Part shown: piece by piece, positions 1 to 11,309 of the stretch
Layout of the letters: every line of letters starts with the position of its first letter
Numbering within the stretch: the stretch's first letter is position 1
Assembly (NCBI GenBank): GCA_902587085.1
Contig: CACIJX010000003.1
Span: 1 to 64,000, forward strand
Source: an uncultured Pelagibacteraceae bacterium
GTDB taxonomy: Bacteria > Pseudomonadota > Alphaproteobacteria > Pelagibacterales > Pelagibacteraceae
Length of the DNA: 64,000 nucleotides
Direction: 5' to 3'
Notes under the pieces: model-generated
Database searches by the model: none
The model's input: only the letters and a program-made list of their open reading frames with translations
Told to the model about the DNA's origin: nothing
Translations under genes and position numbers: made by a program

Positions 1-362
1 ATTATATTTAAATATCTTTTGCTAGGAGGTACATGCTTAGTTTTTTTAGGCATGTAATAAAACATTATTTTTTTTCCTAAAATTTTAAAATATTTTTTTA
101 TATATAAATTTGGAAAATCTTCATAATCATCTAATTTTTTTTCATCCCTTTTGCTTATTCTGTATATTGCGCCTAAGACTTTACTATTTTTTTTCTTCTC
201 AATATCTGCGACTCCTCCCTCAAGATTACCTCCAGTCCAATTTCCAGTCCTAAAACTTAATTTATAATTTTTTAAGGTGTAACATCCGATATATTTTGAA
301 TCTTTACAGCGTCTCTTCATTTGTTTCTTATGCAAGTTACTCCCAAAAGCAAAATATAACAT
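1..362 (-). CDS. gamma-glutamylcyclotransferase-like (GGCT/AIG2 fold) protein, C-terminus truncated by window edge
   Basis: Manual minus-strand translation from ATG at 362: MLYFAFGSNLHKKQMKRRCKDSKYIGCYTLKNYKLSFRTGNWTGGNLEGGVADIE...; YFAFGSN motif; not in the ORF track. Confidence 0.7.
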   Translation of the reverse strand, partial: MLYFAFGSNLHKKQMKRRCKDSKYIGCYTLKNYKLSFRTGNWTGGNLEGGVADIEKKKNSKVLGAIYRISKRDEKKLDDYEDFPNLYIKKYFKILGKKIMFYYMPKKTKHVPPSKRYLNI

Positions 363-1120
363 TAGATACCCTTTAAAATTTTAATTTTTTTATTTTTTAT
401 AATCTTAATAATATCTTTGTGGCAAGATTGTAAATTTTTTTTTTTGGATGATCTTATTACAATTGACACTCCAATTTTACCTAATCTAAAAAAAGGGTAA
501 CTACCAATTTCAACAGATTTTTTATACTTTTTTTGGATTTTACCTAATTCTCTTGCAATTTTACTTTCTACTGTTTGACAACTAATTGAGCTACTAAAAA
601 TTATAGCTCCAGGTTTTAAATATTTTTTTAAATTATGTATCATAGATTTTAAAATTAAAGGTACACCAGGTAAACAAATAACATTTTTGATTATAAAACC
701 AGGAGCGGCACTTGAAGGATTGTAAATTAATTTTGAACCCTCTGGCATTTTAGCCATTTTTTTTCTTGGATCGTTAAATTGGTTGCCATAGTATTTTTTT
801 AAAATATTTAAAGCTTCAATATTGTATGAATATTTTTTTTTAAAGGCTCTTGCTATAGACTTTGCTGTAATATCATCATGTGTAGGCCCGATGCCTCCAG
901 TACACAAAACATAATTAAATTTTTTACTTAAATCCAAAACACTTTTTATAATTTCTTTTTCTATATCTTGAACTATTCTAGCTTCCTCAATTTTTATACC
1001 AAGATTTGAATTCAACCAGGAAGCTAAAAAAGAAACATTTTGGTCTTTTGTCCTTCCAGATAAAATTTCATTTCCAATTATTAAAATTGCACAAGATTTT
1101 TTTTTATTTTTTCGTACCAT
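362..1120 (-). CDS. CinA-like / molybdopterin-binding domain protein (CinA N-terminal domain only)
   Basis: IIGNEILSGRTKDQN, CTGGIGPTHDDIT, PEGSKLIYNPSSAAPGF, LPGVP motifs. Confidence 0.85.
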   Translation of the reverse strand: MVRKNKKKSCAILIIGNEILSGRTKDQNVSFLASWLNSNLGIKIEEARIVQDIEKEIIKSVLDLSKKFNYVLCTGGIGPTHDDITAKSIARAFKKKYSYNIEALNILKKYYGNQFNDPRKKMAKMPEGSKLIYNPSSAAPGFIIKNVICLPGVPLILKSMIHNLKKYLKPGAIIFSSSISCQTVESKIARELGKIQKKYKKSVEIGSYPFFRLGKIGVSIVIRSSKKKNLQSCHKDIIKIIKNKKIKILKGI

Positions 1121-1139
1121 AATTTGATAATATTAAAAA

Positions 1140-1850
1140 ATGGATTTTGAGAACGAATTAATACCAGGACTTTTAATAAAAAGATATAAGCGATTTTTTG
1201 TTGATATTAAGTTGAAAAATAAAATTATTACTGCACATTGTCCAAATCCAGGTTCCATGTTAAAGCTTTTAAAAAAGGGCAATCCGGTATGGATAACTAA
1301 ATCTAACAATGAAAAAAGAAAACTAAAATATACTCTTCAAATAATTGAGGTTGATAAAATTAAGTTTTGTATAAATACTCATATAACAAATAAAATAATT
1401 CAAGAGTCACTTGAAAAAAAATTAATTCATGATTTAAATGAATACAATCTAGTTAGACCAGAAAAAAAGTTTGGCTCTAAAACTAGATTTGATTTTCTTT
1501 TATATAATACAAAAAAAAATAAAAAAGCATTTCTTGAAGTAAAAAGTGTTTCATTGAGTAGAAAAGAAGGTCATGCTGAATTTCCGGATGCTGTAACGGC
1601 AAGGGGCAAAAAACATTTAGAAAGTCTTATATCTGCAAACAAACTTGGTTATGAGAGTTATCTCATTTTTCTAATTCAAATAGAAAAATGCAAATCCTTT
1701 GGTATTGCGTCTGATATTGATCCTCAGTACTCAAAAACTTTTGAAGAAGCTTTAAAAAAAAATGTGAATGTGCTTTGTTATGATTGTAAATTTTATAACA
1801 AAGGAATAAAGATAAATAATAAAATAGAAATTTTAATAAATGACAGATAA
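1140..1850 (+). CDS. sfsA: sugar fermentation stimulation protein SfsA
   Basis: AHCPNPGSM, RFDFLL, FLEVKSVSL, FPDAVTARGKKHL motifs. Confidence 0.92.
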   Translation: MDFENELIPGLLIKRYKRFFVDIKLKNKIITAHCPNPGSMLKLLKKGNPVWITKSNNEKRKLKYTLQIIEVDKIKFCINTHITNKIIQESLEKKLIHDLNEYNLVRPEKKFGSKTRFDFLLYNTKKNKKAFLEVKSVSLSRKEGHAEFPDAVTARGKKHLESLISANKLGYESYLIFLIQIEKCKSFGIASDIDPQYSKTFEEALKKNVNVLCYDCKFYNKGIKINNKIEILINDR

Positions 1851-2616
1851 AATGCTTGAGGCTTTTAATGGGACAAGAGAGGCAGGATCAATAGCTTCAG
1901 CTACACTTGATGAAATCTCAAAAATAATTAAACCAGGTATAACTACAAACGAAATTGATAAAATATGTTTTGAGTTTATTAATGATAACGGAGCATACTC
2001 CGCACCTTTATTCTATAGAGGTTTTCCTAAATCTTGTTGTACTTCACCTAATCACACGGTTTGCCACGGAATACCAAAAAATAAAATTCTCAAGGAAGGT
2101 GATATTTTAAATGTTGATGTCACTGCATTAAAAAATGGATGGCATGGTGACACTAGTAGAATGTTTTTTGTAGGTGAAGTTTCCACTAAAGCAAAAAAAT
2201 TAGTTAATGCAACTTATGAGGCCTTGATTAAATCAATTAAGATATTAAAAGATGGTATTTATATCGGGGATATTGGATCTGCTATACAAAAATACGTCGA
2301 GTCGGAGGGTTTTTCTGTTGTTAGGGATTTTTGTGGACACGGAACTGGAAAAAACTTCCACGAACCTCCAAATATTTTACATTTTGGAGAAGCTAAAACA
2401 GGAGAGAAAATTAAAACCGGGATGATTTTTACAATCGAACCTATGATCAACGAGGGTAGTTGGGAAACAAAAACGTTAAATGATGGGTGGACTGCAGTAA
2501 CAAGAGATAAAAAGTTGTCCGCACAATTTGAACACACTGTTGGTATAACAGATAATGGATATGAAATATTTACATCCTCAAAAAAAGGATTAGATTTTCC
2601 TCCATACAAAACATGA
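1840..2616 (+). CDS. map: type I methionine aminopeptidase
   Basis: HGIPKNKILKEGDILNVDVTA, GHGTGKNFHEPPNI, IEPMIN metal-ligand motifs. Confidence 0.95.
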   Translation: MTDKMLEAFNGTREAGSIASATLDEISKIIKPGITTNEIDKICFEFINDNGAYSAPLFYRGFPKSCCTSPNHTVCHGIPKNKILKEGDILNVDVTALKNGWHGDTSRMFFVGEVSTKAKKLVNATYEALIKSIKILKDGIYIGDIGSAIQKYVESEGFSVVRDFCGHGTGKNFHEPPNILHFGEAKTGEKIKTGMIFTIEPMINEGSWETKTLNDGWTAVTRDKKLSAQFEHTVGITDNGYEIFTSSKKGLDFPPYKT

Positions 2617-3911
2617 TAGAAAGATACTCAAGAAAAGAAATTAGAGAAATCTGGCTTGATGAAAATAGATATAGTCTATGGCTCAAAATTGAAATTGCTG
2701 CAGCCGAAGCAATGGAAAAATATGGAATTATTCCAAAAGGTGTTGTCAAAAAAGTTAAGACCAAATCAAAAATAAATATAGATCAAATATTAAAGTTAGA
2801 AGGAAAAGTTAGACATGACGTTATAGCTTTTTTAACATCAATAATTCAAAAAGTTGGAAATCAGGCAAGCTTTTTACACAAAGGTATGACTTCCTCTGAT
2901 GTTTTGGATACTTGTTTTAACATCCAATTAAAACAATCGGGATTAATTATTTTAAAAGATTTAGAAATTTTATTAAAATCTATTAAGAAACAAGCTATAA
3001 AACATAAATACACTTTATGTATTGGTAGAAGCCATGGAATACATGCGGAGCCAACAACTTTTGGTCTCAAACTTCTAACTTTTTACGAAGAATTTTCAAG
3101 AAATCAGATAAGACTTCGAAGTGCAATTAAAGAAATATCTACCTGTGCAATATCAGGTGCTGTAGGTACATTCGCAAATGTAGATCCAAGAGTGGAAAAA
3201 TATGTTGCAAAAAAATTAAATTTAGATGTAGAACCCATATCAACTCAAATTATACCTAGAGATAGACATGCTTACTTCTTTTCTGTTCTTAGCGTAATAG
3301 CAAGTTCAATAGAGAGATTTGCAACAGAAATAAGACACTTACAAAGAACTGAGGTTTCAGAAGTTGAAGAATTTTTTAATAATAAACAAATGGGATCTTC
3401 AGCAATGCCTCACAAAAAAAATCCAGTTCTCACTGAAAATCTTACAGGTTTGGCTAGACTTATTAGAGCATCGGTAATACCAGCTTTAGAAAATGTGGCA
3501 CTTTGGCATGAAAGAGATATTTCTCATTCTAGTGTAGAAAGAAATATAGGTCCCGACACCACTGTGACTTTAGATTTTGCCCTAGATCGCTTGAATAACG
3601 TTGTAAAATCAATGAAAGTTAATAGAGATAATATGAAAAAAAATCTTAATTTAACAAAAGGAATTTTTTTTTCACAAAGAGTTCTACTTGAGCTTACATC
3701 TCAAGGTTTAAGGAGGGACAAGGCATATAGGATAGTACAAAAATGTGCTATTAAATCTCTCGAAAATAATATCCCCTTCTACGATAGCTTGTTAAAAGAT
3801 AAGGTAATTATGGACAAAATACCTGTTAATACTCTGAAAAAATTATTTGATTTTGGTTATCACACAAGAAAAATTAATGTAATTTTCTCAAGAGTGTTGA
3901 GAAAAAAATGA
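2613..3911 (+). CDS. purB: adenylosuccinate lyase
   Basis: [11 protein letters not shown] signature; neighbours purC/S/Q/L. Confidence 0.96.
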   Translation: MIERYSRKEIREIWLDENRYSLWLKIEIAAAEAMEKYGIIPKGVVKKVKTKSKINIDQILKLEGKVRHDVIAFLTSIIQKVGNQASFLHKGMTSSDVLDTCFNIQLKQSGLIILKDLEILLKSIKKQAIKHKYTLCIGRSHGIHAEPTTFGLKLLTFYEEFSRNQIRLRSAIKEISTCAISGAVGTFANVDPRVEKYVAKKLNLDVEPISTQIIPRDRHAYFFSVLSVIASSIERFATEIRHLQRTEVSEVEEFFNNKQMGSSAMPHKKNPVLTENLTGLARLIRASVIPALENVALWHERDISHSSVERNIGPDTTVTLDFALDRLNNVVKSMKVNRDNMKKNLNLTKGIFFSQRVLLELTSQGLRRDKAYRIVQKCAIKSLENNIPFYDSLLKDKVIMDKIPVNTLKKLFDFGYHTRKINVIFSRVLRKK

Positions 3912-4693
3912 ATAAGGGCAAAAAACTTTACGAAGGAAAAGCAAAAATTATCTACGAAACCAAAGAAAAAGGTTTGGCTATCCAACATTTTAAGGATGAT
4001 GCAACTGCATTTAATAATAAGAAAAAAGCTACTGTTGAAGGTAAGGGTGTCCTAAACAACAGAATATCAGAACATATTCTTAATAATTTAAATCAAGTTG
4101 GTATTAAAACTCACTTGGTCAAAAGACTAAATATGAGAGAACAATTAATTAAATTAGTTGAAATTATACCAATAGAAGTGATTGTAAGAAATATAGCTAC
4201 TGGTTCTCTAACAAAAAGACTTGGTATAACTGATGGCACAATTTTAGAAAAACCTTTATTAGAATTCTGTTATAAAAAAGATGAACTAGATGATCCACTT
4301 GTAGCTAAAGAACATATCTTTGCTTTTAATTGGGCAGCACCAGAAGAAATACAAGCAATTGAAGATATGACTTTTAGAATAAACGATTTCATGTCTGGTA
4401 TGTTTAGAGGTGTAGGAATTAAACTTGTAGATTTTAAGTTAGAATTTGGGAGATTATGGAACGGAGAAACCAAAGAAGTTATACTTGCAGACGAAATAAG
4501 TCCGGATACCTGTAGGCTTTGGGATGTAAAAAGTGAAAAAAAACTTGATAAAGATAGGTTTAGAAAAGATCTTGGAAATATTATTCAAGCGTATCAGGAA
4601 GTAGCTAGACGCTTAGGTATTGTTCCAGAAACAACTAATATAAGTGAAGTGAACTTCAAGAAACCTACGTCAATAAGTATTAAGAAAAAATAA
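3908..4693 (+). CDS. purC: phosphoribosylaminoimidazole-succinocarboxamide synthase
   Basis: [38 protein letters not shown] motifs. Confidence 0.96.
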   Translation: MNKGKKLYEGKAKIIYETKEKGLAIQHFKDDATAFNNKKKATVEGKGVLNNRISEHILNNLNQVGIKTHLVKRLNMREQLIKLVEIIPIEVIVRNIATGSLTKRLGITDGTILEKPLLEFCYKKDELDDPLVAKEHIFAFNWAAPEEIQAIEDMTFRINDFMSGMFRGVGIKLVDFKLEFGRLWNGETKEVILADEISPDTCRLWDVKSEKKLDKDRFRKDLGNIIQAYQEVARRLGIVPETTNISEVNFKKPTSISIKKK

Positions 4694-4694
4694 A

Positions 4695-4937
4695 TTGAAA
4701 TTTTCCGTAACAGTCACTTTGAAAAAAGATGTGCTTGACCCTCAAGGTAAAGTGGTTAGCCAAACTCTGAAAAATATGGGCATGAGTAATCTTAAACAAG
4801 TAAGGCAAGGAAAATTTTTTGAAATAGATTTAAATGAAAAAGATGATTCTAAAGCTCATATGCAGATTAAAGAAATGTGTGAGAAATTATTAGCAAATCA
4901 GATTATTGAGGATTTTAAAATAAGTAAAAAAGAATGA
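4695..4937 (+). CDS. purS: phosphoribosylformylglycinamidine synthase subunit PurS
   Basis: KFSVTVTLKKDVLDPQGKVVSQTL; TTG start; position between purC and purQ. Confidence 0.93.
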   Translation: MKFSVTVTLKKDVLDPQGKVVSQTLKNMGMSNLKQVRQGKFFEIDLNEKDDSKAHMQIKEMCEKLLANQIIEDFKISKKE

Positions 4938-5611
4938 AGTCATCGGTAATAGTTTTTCCTGGATCAAATTGTGACAGAGATGTAGCTGTGGCATTAGAAA
5001 AGCTACAATTTAAAAATTCTATGATTTGGCATAAAGAAACGGTTTTACCAGAATCTGATTTAATAGTCGTTCCTGGAGGTTTCTCATATGGAGATTATCT
5101 TAGATCTGGTGCTATCGCAGCTAAATCAAATATATTAAATGAAGTTATTAAGGCAGGTAAAAAAGGATCTTTAATACTTGGCATTTGTAATGGGTTTCAG
5201 ATATTGATTGAGTGCGGGCTCTTAAAGGGGGCTCTTTTAAGAAATTCAGGCTTAAAATTTATATCAAGAGATATTTTTGTAAAAATTCAGTCAAATAAAA
5301 ATAAATTTTTTAACAAATATAAAATTAATGAGATATTAAAATTAAATATTGCACATAATGAAGGAAATTTTTTTACTAACAATGAACACTTAAAGGAACT
5401 TGAAGACAATGATCTTATACCAATAAAATATTGTGATGGAGATGGTAAAGTAAATTCTGTAAGTAATCCGAATGGATCGTTAAATAACATTGCAGGTATT
5501 TTTAACAAAAATAAAAATATATTAGGTATGATGCCACATCCTGAAAGAATGGCAGATAAAATTTGCTCTGATGAGGATGGATTACCTCTTTTCCTAAGCT
5601 TGATGAATTAA
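4934..5611 (+). CDS. purQ: phosphoribosylformylglycinamidine synthase subunit PurQ
   Basis: [31 protein letters not shown] glutamine amidotransferase motifs. Confidence 0.95.
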   Translation: MKSSVIVFPGSNCDRDVAVALEKLQFKNSMIWHKETVLPESDLIVVPGGFSYGDYLRSGAIAAKSNILNEVIKAGKKGSLILGICNGFQILIECGLLKGALLRNSGLKFISRDIFVKIQSNKNKFFNKYKINEILKLNIAHNEGNFFTNNEHLKELEDNDLIPIKYCDGDGKVNSVSNPNGSLNNIAGIFNKNKNILGMMPHPERMADKICSDEDGLPLFLSLMN

Positions 5612-5612
5612 T

Positions 5613-7805
5613 ATGAAAATAACAAATGAACAAATAGAAACTCATGGTTTAAAACAAGAAGAATATAAAAAAATTAAAGAACTTTTGGGAAGAGAAGCAA
5701 ATTTATTAGAACTAGGAATTTTTTCTGCTATGTGGAATGAACACTGTTCATATAAGTCCTCAAAAATTCATCTAAAAAAATTGCCAACAAAAAACAATAT
5801 TGTTATACAGGGACCGGGAGAAAACGCAGGTGTTATTGATATAGGAGATGATGATGCAATTGTTTTTAAAATAGAGAGTCATAATCACCCGTCATTTATT
5901 GAACCCTATCAAGGTGCTGCTACTGGAGTTGGGGGTATATTAAGAGATGTGTTTACAATGGGTGCGAGGCCAATTGCTTTGATGAATTCAATTCACTTTG
6001 GTGCACCTGATAATAAAAAAACACAAAATTTGTTAAACGGAGTTGTTTCCGGAATTGGTGGTTACGGTAATTCTGTTGGTATTCCAACAGTTGGAGGTGA
6101 GACTAAATTTAATAGCACCTACAATGAAAATATTTTAGTTAATGCAATGGCTGTAGGTCACGCAAAAAAAAACAAAATATTTTATTCAAAAGCTAAAGGA
6201 ATTAATAAACCCGTAGTTTACGTTGGTTCGAAAACTGGTAGAGATGGAATTCACGGAGCAACTATGGCTTCAGCTGAATTTGATGAAAACTCCGAGGAAA
6301 AAAAACCAACAGTTCAAGTAGGAGACCCTTTCACAGAAAAGTTGTTGTTAGAGGCTTGTTTAGAATTAATGAAGAAAAATTCAATTATTTCAATTCAAGA
6401 TATGGGTGCAGCAGGATTAACTTCCTCTAGTATTGAGATGGCATCAAAGGGAAAACTTGGTATCGAATTAGATTTAAATAAAGTGCCTTGTAGGGAAAAT
6501 AATATGTCACCGTATGAAATGATGTTATCAGAAAGTCAAGAAAGAATGCTTATAATACTGGATGATAAAAAAGAAAAAGAGGCAAAGAAAATATTTGATA
6601 AATGGGATTTAGATTTTGTGGTTATTGGAAAAACCACAGATACGAATAGATTGGTTTTAAATTTTAATAGTGAAAAAGTTGCAGATATTCCAATACCTGC
6701 ATTAGCAGATGAAGCACCACAATATGATAGAAAATGGAAAAAATTTAAAGTTAAAAAAAATAATTTAAAAATAAAAGATTTAAAAAAAATAAAGATTGAG
6801 GAAGCTCTCACAAAAATACTATCTTCTCCAGATCATTCAAACAAAAGTTGGATTACTGATCAGTATGATCAAGTGGTTATGTGTGATACAATACAAAAAT
6901 CAGGTGGGGATGCAGCTGTTATTAGAGTGCATAATAAAGAAAAAGCAATATCAATATCAGTCGATTCTTCAGCAAATTATTGTAGTGCAGACCCCAGAAC
7001 TGGTGGAAAACAAATCGTTTGTGAAAACTGGCGAAACTTAATCTCAGTAGGTTCAAAACCACTAGCGATAACAAATTGCCTTAATTTTGGAAATCCAGAA
7101 AAACCGGAAGTTATGGGTGAATTTGTTGAATGTATAGAAGGTATGAAAGAAGCGTGCGAATTTTTAAATTTTCCAGTTGTTTCCGGAAATGTTTCTTTCT
7201 ATAACGAGACCAATTCAAAAAGCATTTTTCCAACACCGGTTATTGGAGGAATAGGAATTTTTGATAATTTAAGTAAAATTATCAATATGAAAACTAAAAA
7301 ATCTGGGAATATAATTATTGTTATAGGAAAAACTTTCGGTCACTTAAACCAGAGCTCTTTTTTAAAAGATATTTATTTAATTAATGATGGGCCTCCTCCT
7401 GAAATAAATTTAACTAATGAAAAAAATAATGGAGATTCAGTTTCGAATTTAATTAAAAAAAATTTAGTTTCATCGTGTCATGATGTTTCATCTGGTGGTA
7501 TATTAATTGCATTAGCTGAGATGTCTATGATGTCAATGTTAGGTTTAAAAATAAATAAACCCAAAAGATTTACAAATTTAAGTGAGTATTTTTTTGCTGA
7601 AGACCAGGGGCGATATTTAATAGAAATTGAAAGGGATAATCTTGAAAAAGTTGAAACCATATTAAAAAAAAATAGCACTTTTTACGAGGTTGTTGCTGAA
7701 GTACAAAATGACATATTTGAAATAGATAAAATTTTACGTATAAAAACAGAAGAACTTTACAATTGTAATAACCAGTGGTTTAATAAATTTAATGTCATTA
7801 ACTAA
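5613..7805 (+). CDS. purL: phosphoribosylformylglycinamidine synthase subunit PurL
   Basis: [33 protein letters not shown] motifs. Confidence 0.96.
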   Translation: MKITNEQIETHGLKQEEYKKIKELLGREANLLELGIFSAMWNEHCSYKSSKIHLKKLPTKNNIVIQGPGENAGVIDIGDDDAIVFKIESHNHPSFIEPYQGAATGVGGILRDVFTMGARPIALMNSIHFGAPDNKKTQNLLNGVVSGIGGYGNSVGIPTVGGETKFNSTYNENILVNAMAVGHAKKNKIFYSKAKGINKPVVYVGSKTGRDGIHGATMASAEFDENSEEKKPTVQVGDPFTEKLLLEACLELMKKNSIISIQDMGAAGLTSSSIEMASKGKLGIELDLNKVPCRENNMSPYEMMLSESQERMLIILDDKKEKEAKKIFDKWDLDFVVIGKTTDTNRLVLNFNSEKVADIPIPALADEAPQYDRKWKKFKVKKNNLKIKDLKKIKIEEALTKILSSPDHSNKSWITDQYDQVVMCDTIQKSGGDAAVIRVHNKEKAISISVDSSANYCSADPRTGGKQIVCENWRNLISVGSKPLAITNCLNFGNPEKPEVMGEFVECIEGMKEACEFLNFPVVSGNVSFYNETNSKSIFPTPVIGGIGIFDNLSKIINMKTKKSGNIIIVIGKTFGHLNQSSFLKDIYLINDGPPPEINLTNEKNNGDSVSNLIKKNLVSSCHDVSSGGILIALAEMSMMSMLGLKINKPKRFTNLSEYFFAEDQGRYLIEIERDNLEKVETILKKNSTFYEVVAEVQNDIFEIDKILRIKTEELYNCNNQWFNKFNVIN

Positions 7806-8025
7806 AAATGAAATATCAAAAATGATTATGAGTGCATTTCCAGATGCTAAACTTGAATTGAAAGATACCGCTGGAGATAGCAACCATTATTCAGCGAAAA
7901 TCACTTCAAAGATTTTTAAAGGTAAATCTAGAGTTGAACAACATAAAATGGTATATAAAGCTTTAAAGGGTAAAATGGGAAATGAATTACACGCCCTTGC
8001 ATTAACAACTGAGGAAGCTAAATGA
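7792..8025 (+). CDS. bolA: BolA family protein
   Basis: BolA-like length and [13 protein letters not shown]...LHALALTT; adjacent to monothiol glutaredoxin. Confidence 0.9.
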   Translation: MSLTKNEISKMIMSAFPDAKLELKDTAGDSNHYSAKITSKIFKGKSRVEQHKMVYKALKGKMGNELHALALTTEEAK

Positions 8026-8345
8026 GTGAGATAAAACAAAAAATAAAAGATATTATATCGTCAAAAGATATCGTGCTTTTCATGAAAGGTACACCTGATT
8101 CACCTCAGTGCGGTTTCTCAATGGCAGTTTCAAATATTTTAAAACATTTAAACGTGAAATTCGAAGGGATTAATGTTTTATCAAGTGATGAACTTAGACA
8201 GGGTATTAAGGACTTTACTGATTGGCCTACAATTCCACAATTATATGTAAAAGGGGAATTTGTTGGAGGTTGTGACATTGTAAAGGAAATGTTTGAAAAA
8301 GGTGAATTAAAAAAACTTTTTGAAAGTAAATCTTTATTATCTTGA
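8022..8345 (+). CDS. grxD: monothiol glutaredoxin, Grx4 family
   Basis: VLFMKGTPDSPQCGFS (CGFS active site), WPTIPQLYVKGEFVGGCDI. Confidence 0.95.
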   Translation: MSEIKQKIKDIISSKDIVLFMKGTPDSPQCGFSMAVSNILKHLNVKFEGINVLSSDELRQGIKDFTDWPTIPQLYVKGEFVGGCDIVKEMFEKGELKKLFESKSLLS

Positions 8346-8954
8346 ATAATACTCAATAACTAATTTTGGTTCCATAACTGTTGGATAAGGTATGTCTGCA
8401 AATTTTGGTATTCTTACAAGTTTGGCTGTTTTATTTTTAATATCTAGTTGCACATATTCTGGTACGTCTCTATCTTTACTGTTTAAAGACACATCTATTA
8501 CTGCTAATGATTTTGATTTTTCTTTAACCTCAATCATATCTTCCTCTTTAACCAAATAGCTTGATATATTTACCTTCCTCTTATTAACTCTTATATGCCC
8601 ATGATTTATCAGTTGTCTTGCAGAAAAAACTGTTGGAGCAAACTTTGCTCTATAAATTACTGTATCTAATCTTGTTTCCAATATCCCAACTAAATTTTCC
8701 GTAGTATTTCCCTTTTTTTTAATTGCCTTCCTGTAAACATTCCTAAATTGTCTTTCATTAATATTTCCATAATATGATTTTAGTTTTTGTTTTGCATTGA
8801 GCTGAATTCCATAATCTGTAGGCTTGCCTTTTTTTGCTTGACCGTGTTGTCCTGGAGGATAATTTCTTGTATTAAATGGGCTTTTTGGTTTTCCCCACAA
8901 ATTCACTTTTAGCCTTCTGTCTACTTTGTGCTTTGCTTTAATTCTTTTTGTCAT
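8337..8954 (-). CDS. rpsD: 30S ribosomal protein S4
   Basis: RPPGQHGQ-like motif, RLDTVIYRAKFAPTVFSARQLINHGHIRVN S4 domain. Confidence 0.97.
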   Translation of the reverse strand: MTKRIKAKHKVDRRLKVNLWGKPKSPFNTRNYPPGQHGQAKKGKPTDYGIQLNAKQKLKSYYGNINERQFRNVYRKAIKKKGNTTENLVGILETRLDTVIYRAKFAPTVFSARQLINHGHIRVNKRKVNISSYLVKEEDMIEVKEKSKSLAVIDVSLNSKDRDVPEYVQLDIKNKTAKLVRIPKFADIPYPTVMEPKLVIEYYSR

Positions 8955-8964
8955 AAAAAAAACG

Positions 8965-8992
8965 TTTATAATCGTTATAATACATTTGTCAA
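8965..8992 (-). promoter_or_regulatory. candidate sigma70-type promoter for rpsD
   Basis: Minus strand TTGACA (8987-8992), 16-nt spacer, TATAAA (8965-8970). Confidence 0.55.
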
Positions 8993-8998
8993 TTGTTC

Positions 8999-9703
8999 TT
9001 AAAGTTGACTAAAAACACTTGATAATATTCGCAATTCTTTATTGCTTAATTCAATACGACCGAAAATATTTCTTAAATTTATCAACATGGTTTTTTTTTT
9101 CTCACTAGGTGAAAAGAACTTTTTTTTTTCTAAACGACTTTCAATAAAATCTACTAGTATGTGAAGTTTTTTTTTGTTTATTACATTTAAAAGTTTTTTT
9201 TCTTTTTGCAAATAATTTGGGTAAAAGCACTTAAATACCTCATAGCATACAATAATTATACTATGTGAGAGATTAATGGACTCAAATTTTTTGTTAACTG
9301 GAATTTTAAAAATATAATTTGCATAAGCCAAATCTTCATTTGATAAACCAGAGGCTTCAGGGCCAAAAATGAACCCTATTTTCTTATTCCTGTTTTTTTT
9401 AATACTTTTTAGAAATTCATTAAAAGATAGGTGTTTTTTATTAATGTCTCTTACTCTCGCTGATGATGCGTAAACAATGTCATATTTATTTATAGACTGT
9501 TTAACATTAGTGAATATTTTTGTTTTTTTTAGAATATCTTTTGCACCAACAGAAGTTGCTATTGCCCTTTTGTTAGGCCATACTTCTTTTGGATTGACTA
9601 AATCTAAATTCTTAAATCCAAAATTTTTTAATCCCCTGGCAGAAAAACCTATATTTTCTGGCATCTGTGGCTTAACAAGAACAAAGCCAACCTTTTTAGT
9701 CAT
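8999..9703 (-). CDS. RNA 2'-O-methyltransferase, SpoU/TrmJ family
   Basis: LVKPQMPENIGFSARGLKNFGF, IGFIFGPEASGLSNEDL, INLSHSIIIVCYE SPOUT motifs. Confidence 0.88.
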   Translation of the reverse strand: MTKKVGFVLVKPQMPENIGFSARGLKNFGFKNLDLVNPKEVWPNKRAIATSVGAKDILKKTKIFTNVKQSINKYDIVYASSARVRDINKKHLSFNEFLKSIKKNRNKKIGFIFGPEASGLSNEDLAYANYIFKIPVNKKFESINLSHSIIIVCYEVFKCFYPNYLQKEKKLLNVINKKKLHILVDFIESRLEKKKFFSPSEKKKTMLINLRNIFGRIELSNKELRILSSVFSQL

Positions 9704-11309
9704 TTGCTGGAGCTTTTTCTTTATATAATTTATAATCTAAGCTATCTATTAATGCCTTAAATGATGCATCAATTATATTTGGGGATACACCTATTGTGAA
9801 CCAATTCTTACCGTCCTTGTCAGTACTTTCAATTGAAACTCTAGTTGTAGCATTAGTTCCTGTATTTAAAATCCTAACTTTGTAATCAACTAATTTTAGG
9901 TCTTTTAAGTATTTAGAATATTTACCAACCTTATCGACATTTGATCTAATTGCATTATCTAGTGCATTAACGGGACCATTGCCCGAGCCTTCACAAATAA
10001 TTTCTTTTCCGTCAACTAAAATATGTGCTTTAGCAAAAGAATTAATTTTATCTTTTGAATCTCTTTTTACTGAAACATCATATTTTGAGATAGTTAAATA
10101 TTTTGGAATTTCTCCTAATAATCTTCTAGCTAATAGTTCAAATGAAGCATCAGCACCATCATATGAATATCCAGCAAACTCCCTATCTTTAACCTCATTA
10201 AGTAAACTTTGAATTTTTGAATCATTTTTATCAATTTTAATTCCATACTTATCCAGTCTTGACATTATGTTTGATTTTCCTGATTGATCAGAAACAACTA
10301 TATTTCTAAAATTTCCAACCAATTTTGGATCTATATGCTCATAGGTTTTTGGATCTTTTGTAACTGCTGATACATGAAGACCTCCTTTATGTGAAAAAGC
10401 TGAAGCCCCTACATACGCAGAATGTTTATTTGATTTTCTATTTAATATTTCATCTAATAGCCTAGAGCAGTCAGTCAAAGCTTTCATTTTTTTATTAGAA
10501 ATACCAATTTTAAAATTCTTCGAGAAAGTTTGTTTTAAAACTAAGGAAGGTATTACAGAAATTAAATTTGCATTTCCACATCTCTCTCCCAATCCATTTA
10601 TTGTTCCTTGAATTTGACGAACTCCAGATAAGACCGCGATTAAAGAATTAGCTACTGCATTTTCTGTATCATTATGAGCATGAATTCCAAGATTTTTACC
10701 GGGTATAATTTTAGATATATTTGAAACAATTTCTCCAACTTCATGTGGAAGAGTTCCGCCGTTTGTATCGCAAAGTACAATCCATCTAGCTCCTTCGTCA
10801 TAGGCTGTTTTTAAACAATTTAATGCATATTCTGGGTTATTTTTATACCCATCGAAAAAATGTTCAGCATCAAACATGAATTCTTTTTTATTTTTAACAA
10901 ATAATCTCGTAGACTCTTTTATATTTTCTAAATTTTCTTCCTTAGTAATTCCTAATGCTTTATCAACATGAAAATCCCAGGATTTTCCAACCAAGCACAC
11001 TGCTGGCGTATTTGAGTTTAAAATTGCTGATAATCCAGGATCATTTTGGGCACTTCTTCCTGTTTTTTTGGTCATTCCAAAAGCTGTAAGAATAGTGCTT
11101 TCTAGTTTTGGAGGTTTGTTAAAGAAAGTAGTATCCAGCGTGTTAGCTCCTGGCCATCCTCCTTCTAAATAATCAACGCCAAGATCTGATAATGATTTTG
11201 CTATTTTATTTTTGTCATCAAGAGAAAAATTGACTCCTTCTGTTTGAGCACCATCTCTTAAAGTAGTATCAAATATATAAATTTTTTCTTTACTCATTTC
11301 AATTTCCAC
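9696..11309 (-). CDS. cimA: (R)-citramalate synthase
   Basis: FDTTLRDGAQTEGVNFSLDDK, HAHNDTENAVANS, C-terminal LeuA-dimer-like region. Confidence 0.92.
   Translation of the reverse strand: MEIEMSKEKIYIFDTTLRDGAQTEGVNFSLDDKNKIAKSLSDLGVDYLEGGWPGANTLDTTFFNKPPKLESTILTAFGMTKKTGRSAQNDPGLSAILNSNTPAVCLVGKSWDFHVDKALGITKEENLENIKESTRLFVKNKKEFMFDAEHFFDGYKNNPEYALNCLKTAYDEGARWIVLCDTNGGTLPHEVGEIVSNISKIIPGKNLGIHAHNDTENAVANSLIAVLSGVRQIQGTINGLGERCGNANLISVIPSLVLKQTFSKNFKIGISNKKMKALTDCSRLLDEILNRKSNKHSAYVGASAFSHKGGLHVSAVTKDPKTYEHIDPKLVGNFRNIVVSDQSGKSNIMSRLDKYGIKIDKNDSKIQSLLNEVKDREFAGYSYDGADASFELLARRLLGEIPKYLTISKYDVSVKRDSKDKINSFAKAHILVDGKEIICEGSGNGPVNALDNAIRSNVDKVGKYSKYLKDLKLVDYKVRILNTGTNATTRVSIESTDKDGKNWFTIGVSPNIIDASFKALIDSLDYKLYKEKAPAND

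Noticed and set aside
2259-2609. Antisense ORFs in the track overlapping clear genes (e.g. 2259-2609, 4270-4473, 6536-6811, 13724-14005, 23245-23478, 55677-55895, 59431-59700)
   Set aside because: Each lies opposite a well-supported conserved gene and its translation resembles no known family; consistent with chance open frames.
6796-7041. Same-strand out-of-frame ORF inside purL
   Set aside because: Low-complexity Q/I/Y-rich frame-shift product of purL, with purL itself intact across the interval.
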